In this document: positions 26,521 to 35,464 of the stretch, piece after piece
Layout of the letters: every line of letters begins with the position of its first letter
Position numbering within the stretch: position 1 is the stretch's first letter
Assembly (NCBI RefSeq): GCF_012641405.1
Contig: NZ_JABAII010000013.1
Coordinates: 62,001 to 126,000 of the forward strand
Direction of reading: 5' to 3'
Source of the DNA: Rhizobium sp. P40RR-XXII
Lineage (GTDB): Bacteria; Pseudomonadota; Alphaproteobacteria; Rhizobiales; Rhizobiaceae
Length of the DNA stretch: 64,000 nucleotides
Notes under the pieces: generated by a model
What the model was told of the DNA's origin: nothing
Database searches by the model: none
Seen by the model: the letters and a program-made list of their open reading frames with translations, nothing else
Program-made: the position numbers and the translations under genes

Positions 26521-29500
26521 TTATCCGATCGTCATCAGGCTGGCGTTGCCGCCGGCTGCGGCCGTATTGATCGATGTCGTCACCTCTTCGAGCAGCCAGT
26601 TCAGGCAATAGGCATCGGCATTTTTGGCGATCTCTTCGCTCGAAGCCGCCTGGGTGAGAACCAGCGGGCCGGGAATTGCCGAGATCGTCTTGATCGCCTG
26701 TTGGACCCGCGCGGCATCGCCCTCGATGAGGGCACCGGCCAATGGTCCGTCCGCCGCCCAGTCCTTCGTCCAGGAGATGCGATTGGCGACCTGTGCCGGC
26801 AGGTTGCGAAGCTCGTCCTGCAAGCCCGATGCGTCATCGATGACGATCGAATTGCCTGTCGCAAGCCCTGCGGCGATCTGGACATTGAGGCCGAGGGCCG
26901 TCTGCGGAGCGAGCAGGATCCTGCCGCGCGGATGCAGCGCGTAAAGGTTCAGTTCGCCGACCGGGCCTTGAAGCTCGATGTTGAAGCCCAGCGACGACTG
27001 GTCGGCGACGGCGCGCGCCTGCTTTGCCGCGTCCGCCGCCCCCTTGCTTTCGAGCCAGGCGATGAACTGCTGTGCGGCCGGATCGCTTTGCACCGAGGCA
27101 TCGCGCAACGGTTCGGTCGAGGAGGCGACCAGACGACGTAGATACATCGGGCCGCCCGCCTTCGGACCGGTGCCGGAAAGGCCACGTCCGCCGAAAGGCT
27201 GGACGCCGACGACAGCGCCGATGATGTTGCGGTTGACGTAGAGGTTGCCGGCCCGCACACGCCCGGTCACATGGGCGATCATATCGTCGAGCCGGGTATG
27301 CAGGCCGAAAGTCAGGCCGTAGCCGGAGGCGTTGATATCAGCGATGAGCTTGTCCAGTCCCTTGCGCTGATAGCGGATGATATGAAGAACCGGGCCAAAC
27401 ACTTCCCGCTTGAGATCGCTCAGCTTCTTCAGCTCGATGATGGTCGGGGCAACGAAGGTGCCCTTGCCGGCGCTCTCGGGAAGATCGAGCTGTTCGACGT
27501 TGCAGCCAAGCTGGCGCATGCGCTCAATATGTTCGTCGATGCCGCGCTTGGCGTTATCGTCGATGACCGGGCCGATATCGACCGCAAGACGATCGGTCTT
27601 GCCGACCGAGAGCTCGCGAAGCGCGCCGCGCAGCATGGTCAGGGTACGATCCGCCACTTCCTCCTGCAGGCAAAGGACCCGCAATGCCGAGCAGCGCTGT
27701 CCGGCGCTGTCGAAGGCCGATGCAATCACGTCGCCGACCACCTGTTCGGCAAGGGCCGAGGAGTCGACGATCATGCCGTTCTGACCACCGGTTTCGGCGA
27801 TCAACGGGATCGGCTTGCCGAATTTGGAAAGCCGTTCGGCAAGCTGCGCCTGGATCAGGCGCGCGACTTCCGTCGAGCCGGTGAACATGACGCCGGCGGT
27901 TTCGGGCGAGCCGACGAGCGCGGCACCCATTCTGCCGCTGCCGGGTGCAAATTGCAGCACGTCGCGCGGGATGCCGGCTTCATACAGGATGCGGATACCC
28001 TGTGCGGCAATTAGCGGTGTATTGCCGGCGGGTTTCGCGACGACAGGATTGCCGGCAACGAGTGCGGCCGCAACCTGGCCTGTGAAGATCGCCAGTGGGA
28101 AATTCCATGGGCTGATGCAGACCACCGGGCCGAGTGGCACGCTTTCCGGCTTCAAGACCTTGCGGGCCTGTGTGGCGTAATAGCGAAGGAAGTCGATCGC
28201 TTCCCTGATTTCGCCGACGGCATTTGCAGCCGATTTGCCGGCTTCGCGGATGGTGAGGCCGACGAGGGCGGGCATCTCGCTTTGCATGAGGTCGGCGGCA
28301 CGCTCCAATATGGCGGCACGCTCGTTGGGCCTCACGGCGGCCCAACACTCGGCAGCGGTCGCCGCCAGCCGCATGACGTCGGCAGCATCCTGTGTTTCGA
28401 GTTCGGTGACGTGGCCGACGACGTCGGCATGGTCGGCAGGGTTGAGAACCGCGCGGGCCACGCCGCGCTCGGAGCCGTCGGCAAGGAGTGGCTTGGCGAT
28501 CCAGTCCCTGGCTGCGGAGGCCTGCAGCTGCGCGGATAGATCGGAGATCGCCATCTCGTTCGACAGATCGACGCCGCTGGAATTCTGACGCGCGCCGCCG
28601 AACAGGTCGGCAGGACGCACGATCTTCTCGTGCTGCTTGCCGACGACAGCCATTGCGCGCACGCGCTCGACCGGATCGGCAATCAATTCGGAAACAGGGA
28701 CGGTGGGGTCGGCGATCTTGTGGACGAAGGAGGAGTTGGCACCGTTCTCCAGCAGGCGCCGGACGAGATAGGCGAGCAGCGTCTCATGCGTGCCGACGGG
28801 TGCGTAGATGCGGCAGGGTCGGCCAAGCTTGTGGGCGCCGACGACCTCTTCATAGAGCGGTTCGCCCATGCCATGCAGGCACTGGAACTCGTATTTGCCG
28901 ACGGAAAAATCGCTTCCGGCCATGTGGTAGATCGTGGCCAGGCTCTGGGCGTTGTGGGTAGCGAATTGCGGAAAGACCACATCGGTCGCCGCCAGCAGCT
29001 TCCTGGCGCAGGCGATATAGGAGACGTCGGTGTAGACCTTGCGGGTATAGACGGGGAAGCCTTCGAGGCCATCCAGCTGCGCGCGCTTGATCTCCGCGTC
29101 CCAATAAGCGCCCTTGACCAGGCGAACCATGAGGCGATGCCCGGAGCGGCGGGCAAGATCGATGATGAAATCGAGGACGAAGGGGCAACGCTTGCCGTAG
29201 GCCTGCACCACGAAGCCGATGCCATCCCAGCCGGAAAGCTCCGGATCGAGGCACAGTTCTTCCAGGAGATCGAGCGAGAGCTCCAGCCTGTCGGCCTCTT
29301 CGGCGTCGATGTTCAGGCCGATATCATAACGCTTGGAGAGCAGCGCCAGCGCCTTCACCTTCGGCAGAAGTTCGCCCATCACCCTGTCGGCCTGCGAACG
29401 CGAATAGCGCGGGTGCAGCGCGGAAAGCTTGATGGAGATGCCGGGACCTTCATAGATGCCGCGGCCGGCCGATGCCTTGCCGATGGCATGGATCGCATTT

Positions 29501-30225
29501 TCATAGTCGCGATAGTAGCGCTCGGCATCGGCATGCGTCGTCGCGGCCTCGCCGAGCATGTCGTAGGAATAGCGGAAGCCTTTCGCCTCAAGCGAGCGGG
29601 CGCGCCGCAATGCCTCGTCGATCGTCTCGCCCGTGACGAACTGCTCGCCCATCATGCGCATGGCCATGTCGACGCCACGGCGGATGACCGGCTCGCCAGC
29701 GCGGGCAATCAGCTTTGTCAGCGCGGCGGAAAGCCCACCTTCGCTGACGGTCGATGTCAGCTTGCCGGTGACGACCAGTCCCCAGGTGGCGGCGTTGACG
29801 AACATCGAGCGGCCGCCGCCCAGATGCGCCTTCCAGTCGCCGCCGGCGATCTTGTCGCGGATCAGCGCATCGCGCGTCGCGGTGTCGGGAATGCGCAGCA
29901 GTGCCTCGGCAAGGCACATCAGCGCAACGCCTTCCTGGCTCGAAAGGGAATATTCCTGCACCAGTCCCTCGACGCCATCGCCCTTATGCTTGGCGCGCAA
30001 TGCTTCGATCAGCTTTTTGGCCGTCTTCCTTGCCGCCTCGCGGGAGGATTCCGGCAGGGTGGCCGCCTCGATCAGCGTGGGCAGGCATTCGGTTTCGGGC
30101 CGCCGGTAGGCGGCGGTGATCGCCAGACGGAGCGGGCTTTGTTCACGAATGGGCGGCGCGAAATTCGAAAATGGGGCAGCGTCTGGAGCTGGTTCTTCAG
30201 TGGCGAGCTTGGCAGAGACAGTCAT
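26521..30225 (-). CDS. putA: Bifunctional proline dehydrogenase / L-glutamate gamma-semialdehyde dehydrogenase
   Basis: 1234 residues, the size of rhizobial PutA. The proline dehydrogenase barrel (about 130-490, with GISIKLSALHPRY, FAVDIGLN-like IGLNIDAEEADR and MVRLVKGAYWD) is followed by the aldehyde dehydrogenase (about 570-1020, with ISPWNFPLAIFTGQ, Glu in IAETGGQN, catalytic Cys in FDSAGQRCSALRVL) and a C-terminal domain. It oxidises proline to glutamate at the membrane. There is no N-terminal ribbon-helix-helix DNA-binding domain, so regulation must come from elsewhere, probably the divergent Lrp-type gene. Start 30225 has GAGG 5 bp upstream; the ATG at 30321 would add an unconserved extension. 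Confidence 0.96.
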   Translation of the reverse strand: MTVSAKLATEEPAPDAAPFSNFAPPIREQSPLRLAITAAYRRPETECLPTLIEAATLPESSREAARKTAKKLIEALRAKHKGDGVEGLVQEYSLSSQEGVALMCLAEALLRIPDTATRDALIRDKIAGGDWKAHLGGGRSMFVNAATWGLVVTGKLTSTVSEGGLSAALTKLIARAGEPVIRRGVDMAMRMMGEQFVTGETIDEALRRARSLEAKGFRYSYDMLGEAATTHADAERYYRDYENAIHAIGKASAGRGIYEGPGISIKLSALHPRYSRSQADRVMGELLPKVKALALLSKRYDIGLNIDAEEADRLELSLDLLEELCLDPELSGWDGIGFVVQAYGKRCPFVLDFIIDLARRSGHRLMVRLVKGAYWDAEIKRAQLDGLEGFPVYTRKVYTDVSYIACARKLLAATDVVFPQFATHNAQSLATIYHMAGSDFSVGKYEFQCLHGMGEPLYEEVVGAHKLGRPCRIYAPVGTHETLLAYLVRRLLENGANSSFVHKIADPTVPVSELIADPVERVRAMAVVGKQHEKIVRPADLFGGARQNSSGVDLSNEMAISDLSAQLQASAARDWIAKPLLADGSERGVARAVLNPADHADVVGHVTELETQDAADVMRLAATAAECWAAVRPNERAAILERAADLMQSEMPALVGLTIREAGKSAANAVGEIREAIDFLRYYATQARKVLKPESVPLGPVVCISPWNFPLAIFTGQVAAALVAGNPVVAKPAGNTPLIAAQGIRILYEAGIPRDVLQFAPGSGRMGAALVGSPETAGVMFTGSTEVARLIQAQLAERLSKFGKPIPLIAETGGQNGMIVDSSALAEQVVGDVIASAFDSAGQRCSALRVLCLQEEVADRTLTMLRGALRELSVGKTDRLAVDIGPVIDDNAKRGIDEHIERMRQLGCNVEQLDLPESAGKGTFVAPTIIELKKLSDLKREVFGPVLHIIRYQRKGLDKLIADINASGYGLTFGLHTRLDDMIAHVTGRVRAGNLYVNRNIIGAVVGVQPFGGRGLSGTGPKAGGPMYLRRLVASSTEPLRDASVQSDPAAQQFIAWLESKGAADAAKQARAVADQSSLGFNIELQGPVGELNLYALHPRGRILLAPQTALGLNVQIAAGLATGNSIVIDDASGLQDELRNLPAQVANRISWTKDWAADGPLAGALIEGDAARVQQAIKTISAIPGPLVLTQAASSEEIAKNADAYCLNWLLEEVTTSINTAAAGGNASLMTIG

Positions 30226-30364
30226 GATAACCTCAAGGTGCAAGGGTCCCGATGGCCTTGTGGGCGTCGGCGATATCGCCCCACGCAGCCCTCCCGTTGC
30301 TTCGATCAGAACATACTTCATTCCAGAAAAGCGTTCCGCCTTGAAACTGCGGCTTTCCAGTCAT

Positions 30365-30377
30365 ATTGAACTTCAAT
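30365..30377. promoter_or_regulatory. Possible Lrp-type operator in the put intergenic region
   Basis: ATTGAA (30365-30370), C, TTCAAT (30372-30377), a 6-1-6 palindrome 20 bp upstream of the Lrp-family gene and 140 bp upstream of putA. Its position fits autoregulation and putA activation. Confidence 0.4.
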
Positions 30378-30397
30378 AGCGCTGATTTCAAATAGGA

Positions 30398-30871
30398 ATG
30401 CCTGCTAAAATGACAAAACCCAGTGAAATTGACCAATTCGACCAAAAAATCCTCGACGCGCTGGTCGAGGACGGCCGCATGTCGATCACCGAGCTTTCCG
30501 AGCGGGTCGGTCTTTCCAAGACCCCATGTCAGGCGCGCCTGAAGAAACTGATCGATTCCGGCTATATCGATGGCTTCAAGGCCATACTCAATCCGATCAA
30601 GCTCGGCCTCGACCACGTCGCCTTTGCCGAAGTGAAGCTGACGGATACCCGCGAGGAAGCTTTGCTCAGCTTCAACAACGCCGTCAAGAAGATCAAGGAA
30701 ATCGAGGAGTGCCACATGATCGCCGGCCGCTTCGATTATCTCCTCAAGGTGCGGACCTCGGACATTCGCCGCTACCGCATCGTTCTTGGCGAAAAAATTT
30801 CCAGCCTGCCTTTCGTGGCCAGTACATCGACCAATGTGGTGATGCAGTCGGTCAAGGAAAACTGGTCGTGA
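30398..30871 (+). CDS. putR: Lrp/AsnC-family regulator, probable proline-responsive putA activator
   Basis: 157 residues. HTH (LVEDGRMSITELSERVGLSKTPCQARLKKLIDSGYI, about 20-60) and the RAM/AsnC ligand-binding domain (about 75-150, VAFAEVKL and ECHMIAGRFDYLLKVR). It is transcribed divergently from putA, as PutR is in Agrobacterium and other alphaproteobacteria, where proline is the coinducer. AGGA abuts the first ATG; the ATG at 30410 (MTKPSE) is a possible alternative start. Confidence 0.88.
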   Translation: MPAKMTKPSEIDQFDQKILDALVEDGRMSITELSERVGLSKTPCQARLKKLIDSGYIDGFKAILNPIKLGLDHVAFAEVKLTDTREEALLSFNNAVKKIKEIEECHMIAGRFDYLLKVRTSDIRRYRIVLGEKISSLPFVASTSTNVVMQSVKENWS

Positions 30872-31029
30872 AACCGCTTCGCCCACCGTGCACGCTCTCA
30901 CGCGCTTAATGAGCCTCCCATCGGCCAACTCATCTTGCCGGCTAAACAATGGCCTAGATTTTGCCATCCGAATCGGATCATTGCGAGACGCTAAAATAAG
31001 CAAGCTGAAATAGTTGAGATGGAGTGCGC

Positions 31030-31296
31030 ATGGAGACCAATGCCGGAGACCGCGACCTTGTCGAGGTCATGAAGCGGTATTTTGCGGTGAAGGCCGAAGT
31101 CGAGGACGTGAAATCCCGCCTGGAGGCGGCAAGGCGGGAGAATGGCGAAGAGATCGGCGTATTCTACAACCCGCGCACCAATCCGAACCACGCAGCCGAT
31201 ATCATCCGTTCCCACGCTCTCAAGCAGGAGATGGTGCGCCTGATGGATTGGGCCGAGGCCTGGGGACGCCGGAACCTGATGCCGAACGAGGCCTGA
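31030..31296 (+). CDS. Small hypothetical protein with helical N-terminus
   Basis: About 88 residues from ATG 31030, which has GGAG 5 bp upstream (a GTG at 31024 is less likely). The first half (DLVEVMKRYFAVKAEVEDVKSRLEAARREN) looks like a long amphipathic or coiled-coil helix; the second half has HAADIIRSHALKQEMVRLMDW. No signal peptide, membrane segment or Cys. I do not recognise the family. It stands alone between putR and a convergent tautomerase gene. Confidence 0.6.
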   Translation: METNAGDRDLVEVMKRYFAVKAEVEDVKSRLEAARRENGEEIGVFYNPRTNPNHAADIIRSHALKQEMVRLMDWAEAWGRRNLMPNEA

Positions 31297-31335
31297 CGTC
31301 GGTTACGATCGCCAGGCCATCATCATGAAATCGGA

Positions 31336-31521
31336 TCAATTATCGGATTTCAGTTTGCCCGCCGTTGCCCAAGAATCCTTCGAGATCTCGGTAATGACGA
31401 TCTCCACCGATTCCGGCGGGCAAACGAGCGTTTCGACGGCGACCCTGGTCGCCTCACGAACGAAGGCGCGCTTCTGGTCCTGCGTGCGTCCGGGATGCAT
31501 TTCCAAGCGAAGGATGGGCAT
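31336..31521 (-). CDS. 4-oxalocrotonate tautomerase family protein
   Basis: 61 residues, the classical monomer size. The start at 31521 yields MPILRLEMHPGRT; after Met removal Pro1 becomes the catalytic base. The beta-alpha-beta fold continues with QKRAFVREATRVAVETL and VEIVITEISKDSW. AAGGAG is 6 bp upstream. Substrate unknown. Divergent from a LysR gene 114 bp away, which may regulate it. Confidence 0.85.
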   Translation of the reverse strand: MPILRLEMHPGRTQDQKRAFVREATRVAVETLVCPPESVEIVITEISKDSWATAGKLKSDN

Positions 31522-31635
31522 GGTGACTCCTTGATAGATTATGGCCTGACGTAGGCACCGCGGACTATCTTGCAAAACCCGTAGGCGATAAATACGCTCA
31601 CATTTGCTTCACTCCGAACCTATAGGTATGCAATC

Positions 31636-32520
31636 GTGGACAAGTTGGCCGGTATGGCGATGTTCGTCAGAGTGGTCGAGCATGGCAGCTTCGCCGCCGC
31701 GGCCGACATCAGTCAGGTGTCATCAACCATGGTCGCCAAACATGTCAGGACGATCGAGCAGCGGCTCGGCGCGCGCCTGCTTCACCGGACCACGCGCCGC
31801 CACCAGCTAACGGAGGTCGGCAGGCTCTATTACGAACGCTGCAAGACGGTGCTGGCGGAGGTCGAGCTGGCCGAGTCCTCGGCATCCGAACTGCAATCGG
31901 CTCCGCGCGGACGCCTGCGGCTCGTCGCGCCTGTCAGCTTCGGGACGCAGAGCCTCGTGCCGGCGCTTGTCGACTATCTGCATGAGAATCTCGATGTCAG
32001 CGTCGATCTGGCGCTCGACAACAATCCGCATGATCTGATCGGCGAGGGCTACGAACTCGGCTTCCATATCGGCGAGCTGACGGACACCAATCTCGTGGCT
32101 CGTCCGTTGAAACCCTATCGGCGCATTTTGGCGGCATCGCCGGATTATCTCGCCCGCTGTGGCCGGCCTGAAACCCCTGAGGATCTCGCCAATCATCTAT
32201 GCCTCGGCCATTCCTACTGGCGCCTGCAGGGCCGCTGGCATCTCGTCGGCCCGGAAGGAGAAGTCCGCGAAATCGCCATAAGGGGCCGGTTCACCACGAA
32301 CCAGGGCGGGGCTCTGCGTGTTGCCGCCCTGCATGGAGCCGGTATCGTGCTGCAGCCGGAACTGCTGCTCGCGGCCGATCTCGACGCCGGCCGGCTTGAG
32401 CCGGTGCTGCCGCAATGGTCGTACAAGCCGACACCGATGCATTTGGTCTATGCGCCGGATCGGCGTCCGACGGCAATGCTGCGCAGTGTCATCGATTTTC
32501 TCGTGGCCCGCTTCGGCTGA
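31636..32520 (+). CDS. LysR-family transcriptional regulator
   Basis: 294 residues from a GTG start. Winged HTH at the N-terminus (MAMFVRVVEHGSFAAAADISQVSSTMVAKHVRTIEQRLGARLLHRTTR) and a LysR substrate-binding domain (about 90-290). The MAMFVRVVEHGSFAAAA opening places it in the CrgA/DmlR-like subgroup. Divergent from the tautomerase gene, its most likely target. Inducer unknown. Confidence 0.9.
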   Translation: MDKLAGMAMFVRVVEHGSFAAAADISQVSSTMVAKHVRTIEQRLGARLLHRTTRRHQLTEVGRLYYERCKTVLAEVELAESSASELQSAPRGRLRLVAPVSFGTQSLVPALVDYLHENLDVSVDLALDNNPHDLIGEGYELGFHIGELTDTNLVARPLKPYRRILAASPDYLARCGRPETPEDLANHLCLGHSYWRLQGRWHLVGPEGEVREIAIRGRFTTNQGGALRVAALHGAGIVLQPELLLAADLDAGRLEPVLPQWSYKPTPMHLVYAPDRRPTAMLRSVIDFLVARFG

Positions 32521-32592
32521 TGGTCGACCCTCTTTCGCCGGCTGCGAATCTATGATCAATTCTGATCATCGGCTTGGAGGGCGAGGGGAAGC

Positions 32593-33597
32593 GTGGCCAA
32601 GGTTACATTGAAGGACGTGGCGGCTGCCGCGGGCGTCGGAGCCGCGACGGTCGAGCGCGCGCTGAACGGGCGTGGCAACGTGTTGCCGGAGACCGCGGAG
32701 AAGATCTTCATCGCGGCCAAACGGCTTGGCTATCGCGCGCCGCTTGCCGGCGCCAGGCACGGCCTGGTGCGCATCGAGGTCGTGCTGCTCCGGCCTGAGA
32801 CCTATTTCTACTCGAGGCTCAATCGCGCCTTCGAGCGCATCGCCGCCCTGCTCGACAAGGACATTCTTATTCAGCGGACGTTTGCGCGCGAGGACGATCC
32901 TGCCGATTTCTCGCGTCATATCGCAAACCCTCAGACACGTCGTTCAGCCTTGATCGTTGTCGCGCCTGATCATCCCGATGTGGTCGGCAGCGTTCGCAAG
33001 GCCGCCGCCGCCGGCATTCCTGTCGTTCAGATCATGACGCGGCCGGCGCCGGAACTCGCCTATGTCGGGATCGATAACGAGGCCGCCGGTCGCACGGCCG
33101 CTTTCTACACGGCGCGCATGCAGGCCGGCATCGCTGGCACCTTCGTCGCATTGTGCCACAGCGGCGCTTACGAGAACCACAAGGCGCGCATCCGCGGATT
33201 TTCCAACTACTTATCCGCGGATGCCAATCCGGCCCATCGTTTCGCCGAGGTCATGTTCGACGAGGACGACGAGATGAAGACGATGGAATTGTTGACGAAC
33301 GCCTTTGCGAGATATCCCGATATTGCCGGCCTCTATAGCGCCGGCGGCGACAATGCCGCCATCGCCACGGTTCTGCGCCGGCATCGTCAGCGCCCCGTCT
33401 TCTGGGTCGGCCATGAATTATCCGATGCGACGCGGGGCTACCTCAGGCAAGGCTTGATGACGATCGTTCTCGATCAGGCTCCGGAAGTTCAGGCCCGCCG
33501 TGCCATCGACCTGACGCTGAAGCGGCTGGGTCTGATCGATACCGATATCGATCCCGAACCGGTCCGTTTTCTGACCATTACCCCTGAAAGCTTTTGA
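32593..33597 (+). CDS. LacI-family transcriptional regulator, orphan
   Basis: 334 residues from a GTG start with GGGGAA upstream. HTH: VTLKDVAAAAGVGAATVERALNGRGNV; periplasmic-binding-like domain about 60-330 (AYVGIDNEAAGRTAAFY, GLYSAGGDNAAIATVL). The effector domain resembles the type 1 sugar-binding proteins. No transporter or sugar enzyme adjoins it, so its target is elsewhere. Confidence 0.87.
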   Translation: MAKVTLKDVAAAAGVGAATVERALNGRGNVLPETAEKIFIAAKRLGYRAPLAGARHGLVRIEVVLLRPETYFYSRLNRAFERIAALLDKDILIQRTFAREDDPADFSRHIANPQTRRSALIVVAPDHPDVVGSVRKAAAAGIPVVQIMTRPAPELAYVGIDNEAAGRTAAFYTARMQAGIAGTFVALCHSGAYENHKARIRGFSNYLSADANPAHRFAEVMFDEDDEMKTMELLTNAFARYPDIAGLYSAGGDNAAIATVLRRHRQRPVFWVGHELSDATRGYLRQGLMTIVLDQAPEVQARRAIDLTLKRLGLIDTDIDPEPVRFLTITPESF

Positions 33598-33702
33598 GCC
33601 TCACCACGCTTGTCGACTATGGAATGGTTGCGAGGATTGGCGCGATAATCGATGTCGTATGGCGAGGCGACATCTTGAATTTTTGAGCTCGCGGAGCTAA
33701 GT

Positions 33703-33724
33703 ATATCCCAATTGCATATCCCAA
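33703..33724. promoter_or_regulatory. Direct repeat upstream of vapBC
   Basis: ATATCCCAA at 33703-33711 and again at 33716-33724, a 13-bp period, 17 bp before the antitoxin start. Candidate autoregulatory site. Confidence 0.4.
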
Positions 33725-33740
33725 GAATCAGGAGGCGGAC

Positions 33741-33974
33741 ATGACGAGTTCGACTGTATTCATCAGCAACCGAAGCCAGGCGGTGCGTCTCCCCAAGGCT
33801 GTCGCGTTCCCCGAGGACGTGCATCAGGTCGACATCCTGAAGATCGGCCGCAGTCGTGTGATCGTGCCCCAGGGCAAGCGATGGGATGATCTCTTCCTGC
33901 ATGGCCCCCGTGCTGGTGACGACTTCCTCGGCAAGCGCGAACAGCCGGCGGTGGAGGAACGCGAGTCCTTCTGA
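33741..33974 (+). CDS. vapB: AbrB/SpoVT-type antitoxin, VapB
   Basis: 77 residues. TVFISNRSQAVRLPKAVAFPEDVHQVDILKIGRSRVIVP is the swapped-hairpin AbrB domain found in VapB antitoxins that pair with the tRNA(fMet)-cleaving VapC group. The stop overlaps the toxin start (TGATG). Confidence 0.88.
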   Translation: MTSSTVFISNRSQAVRLPKAVAFPEDVHQVDILKIGRSRVIVPQGKRWDDLFLHGPRAGDDFLGKREQPAVEERESF

Positions 33975-34375
33975 TGCTGACCTATATGCTCGATACCAAT
34001 ATTTGCATCTATGTGATGAAGACCTATCCGCCCACCATTCGAGAGAAGTTTAACGCGCTGGCGGAACAGCTTTGCATATCGAGCATAACGCTTGGTGAGT
34101 TGCACTACGGCGCGGAAAAATCAGCCCGGCGCATGGAAAACTTGACTGCCATCGAGCATTTCGTGGCGCGGTTGGAGGTTCTGCAGTTCGGCGACAAGGC
34201 GGCTGCGCATTACGGACAGGTTCGGGCCGAGTTGGAACGCGCCGGAACTCCGTGTTGTGGTCCGCACGACATGCAGATCGGTGCCCATGCTCGCAGCGAG
34301 GGACTGATTGTGGTGACGAACAACATGAAGGAGTTTATCCGTATGCCCGGTCTCCGGGTGGAGAATTGGGTGTAG
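33974..34375 (+). CDS. vapC: PIN-domain toxin, VapC (tRNA(fMet)-endonuclease group)
   Basis: 133 residues. MLTYMLDTNICIYVMK, SSITLGELHYGAEKS, PHDMQIGAHARSEG and VVTNNMKEFIRMPGLRVENW follow the enteric-type VapC pattern, with acidic residues at the expected PIN positions. The CCGPHDMQIG segment differs from the common IGPYDxxIA, but the Asp is retained. Coupled to the AbrB-type antitoxin. Confidence 0.9.
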   Translation: MLTYMLDTNICIYVMKTYPPTIREKFNALAEQLCISSITLGELHYGAEKSARRMENLTAIEHFVARLEVLQFGDKAAAHYGQVRAELERAGTPCCGPHDMQIGAHARSEGLIVVTNNMKEFIRMPGLRVENWV

Positions 34376-34451
34376 CCATCGCCGCGAACGCGATGGCCTT
34401 CCTGCAGGTACGGGAAAGGCCTGACCCTGCAAATTCGTCTAACAAGGTTAT

Positions 34452-35336
34452 TCACAGATCCGTGGCCGAAGCGGCTTGGCCATTGGCGGCAATCAGCCAG
34501 TCGCGGAACGTTTCAGCCTCATCGGAAAGGCGGCTGGCCTCAAGCAGCCAATAGGATTTTTCCGTATCCAACGGCGTATCGGATAGGGTGACCAGTGTGC
34601 CACTGGCCAGTTCCTCGGCAATGAGCGCGGTCGGGCAAAGACCTACACCTTGCCCGCCGATGACAGAAGCGATCATCAGGCTGAAATCGGCAAAGATCGG
34701 GCCGGGCTTTAGGGGGTGGTAGATATCGTCGAGGGCGAACCAGCGTGTCCAGGCTGCCGTCGTTTCGTCGTGCAAGAGATCCAGATCGAGAAGATCGGCT
34801 GGCTTCCTGACAGGGCCATGACGACGCTCGTATTCTGCCGAGCAGGTCGGCCTCGTCTCCGCGCTCAGAATTGAGATGGCGTTTGCGCCAGGTCTCGGTC
34901 CATGGCGTATCAGCAGATCGACGCTCGCTGCTTCCGGCGTCCTCGCGTCGAGCGCGTAGACGATATTGATATGAATCTCGGGATGCTCATTCCTGAATGC
35001 CGGCAATCGCGGTATCAACCATCGGGTGGCGACGGACGCAATGCATGCGACGCTGACGGGCCGCTCATTGCCATCCAGCGTCAACCGCCGAGCGGCGATC
35101 TCGATATGTCCAAGACCACTTGCGACCGCCGTCCCGAATTCGCGGCCCGCTATCGTCGCAGTCACGCCGCGGGCATGGCGGGTAAAGAGCCTGATGCCAA
35201 GCCACTCCTCCACCGTGCGCACATGCTGGCTTATTGCCGCAGCCGTGAGATTGAGTTCGCTCGCTGCTTTGGCGAAGCTCTCATGACGGATGGCGGCCTC
35301 GAAGGCGCGAAGGGAGGCAAGCGGAATAGGTTGCAT
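34452..35336 (-). CDS. LysR-family regulator, GcvA-like
   Basis: 294 residues. PIPLASLRAFEAAIRHESFAKAASELNLTAAAISQHVRTVEEWLG is the GcvA-type LysR HTH; the substrate-binding domain runs from about 90. It is divergent from the DUF1989 gene, with an 8-3-8 palindrome just upstream of its own start. It probably controls itself and that gene. Confidence 0.9.
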   Translation of the reverse strand: MQPIPLASLRAFEAAIRHESFAKAASELNLTAAAISQHVRTVEEWLGIRLFTRHARGVTATIAGREFGTAVASGLGHIEIAARRLTLDGNERPVSVACIASVATRWLIPRLPAFRNEHPEIHINIVYALDARTPEAASVDLLIRHGPRPGANAISILSAETRPTCSAEYERRHGPVRKPADLLDLDLLHDETTAAWTRWFALDDIYHPLKPGPIFADFSLMIASVIGGQGVGLCPTALIAEELASGTLVTLSDTPLDTEKSYWLLEASRLSDEAETFRDWLIAANGQAASATDL

Positions 35337-35343
35337 CCCTCAA

Positions 35344-35362
35344 GGCTAAGTAAGACTTAGCC
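35344..35362. promoter_or_regulatory. LysR operator between the GcvA-like and DUF1989 genes
   Basis: GGCTAAGT (35344-35351), AAG, ACTTAGCC (35355-35362): perfect 8-bp arms 7 bp upstream of the regulator start. It contains a T-N11-A LysR box. Confidence 0.7.
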
Positions 35363-35464
35363 AAAGCACAAGTGCAATCGACGTTGCGCGAGAAGCTTAT
35401 ATCCTTACATTGCTGCGCAAACGAATGGCTCGGTTCTAAAATCGGTAAGGAATGAAACGTCGCT

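Noticed and set aside
28630..30369. 579-codon plus-strand ORF opposite putA
   Set aside because: Shadow of the putA frame; composition shows no domain or signal.
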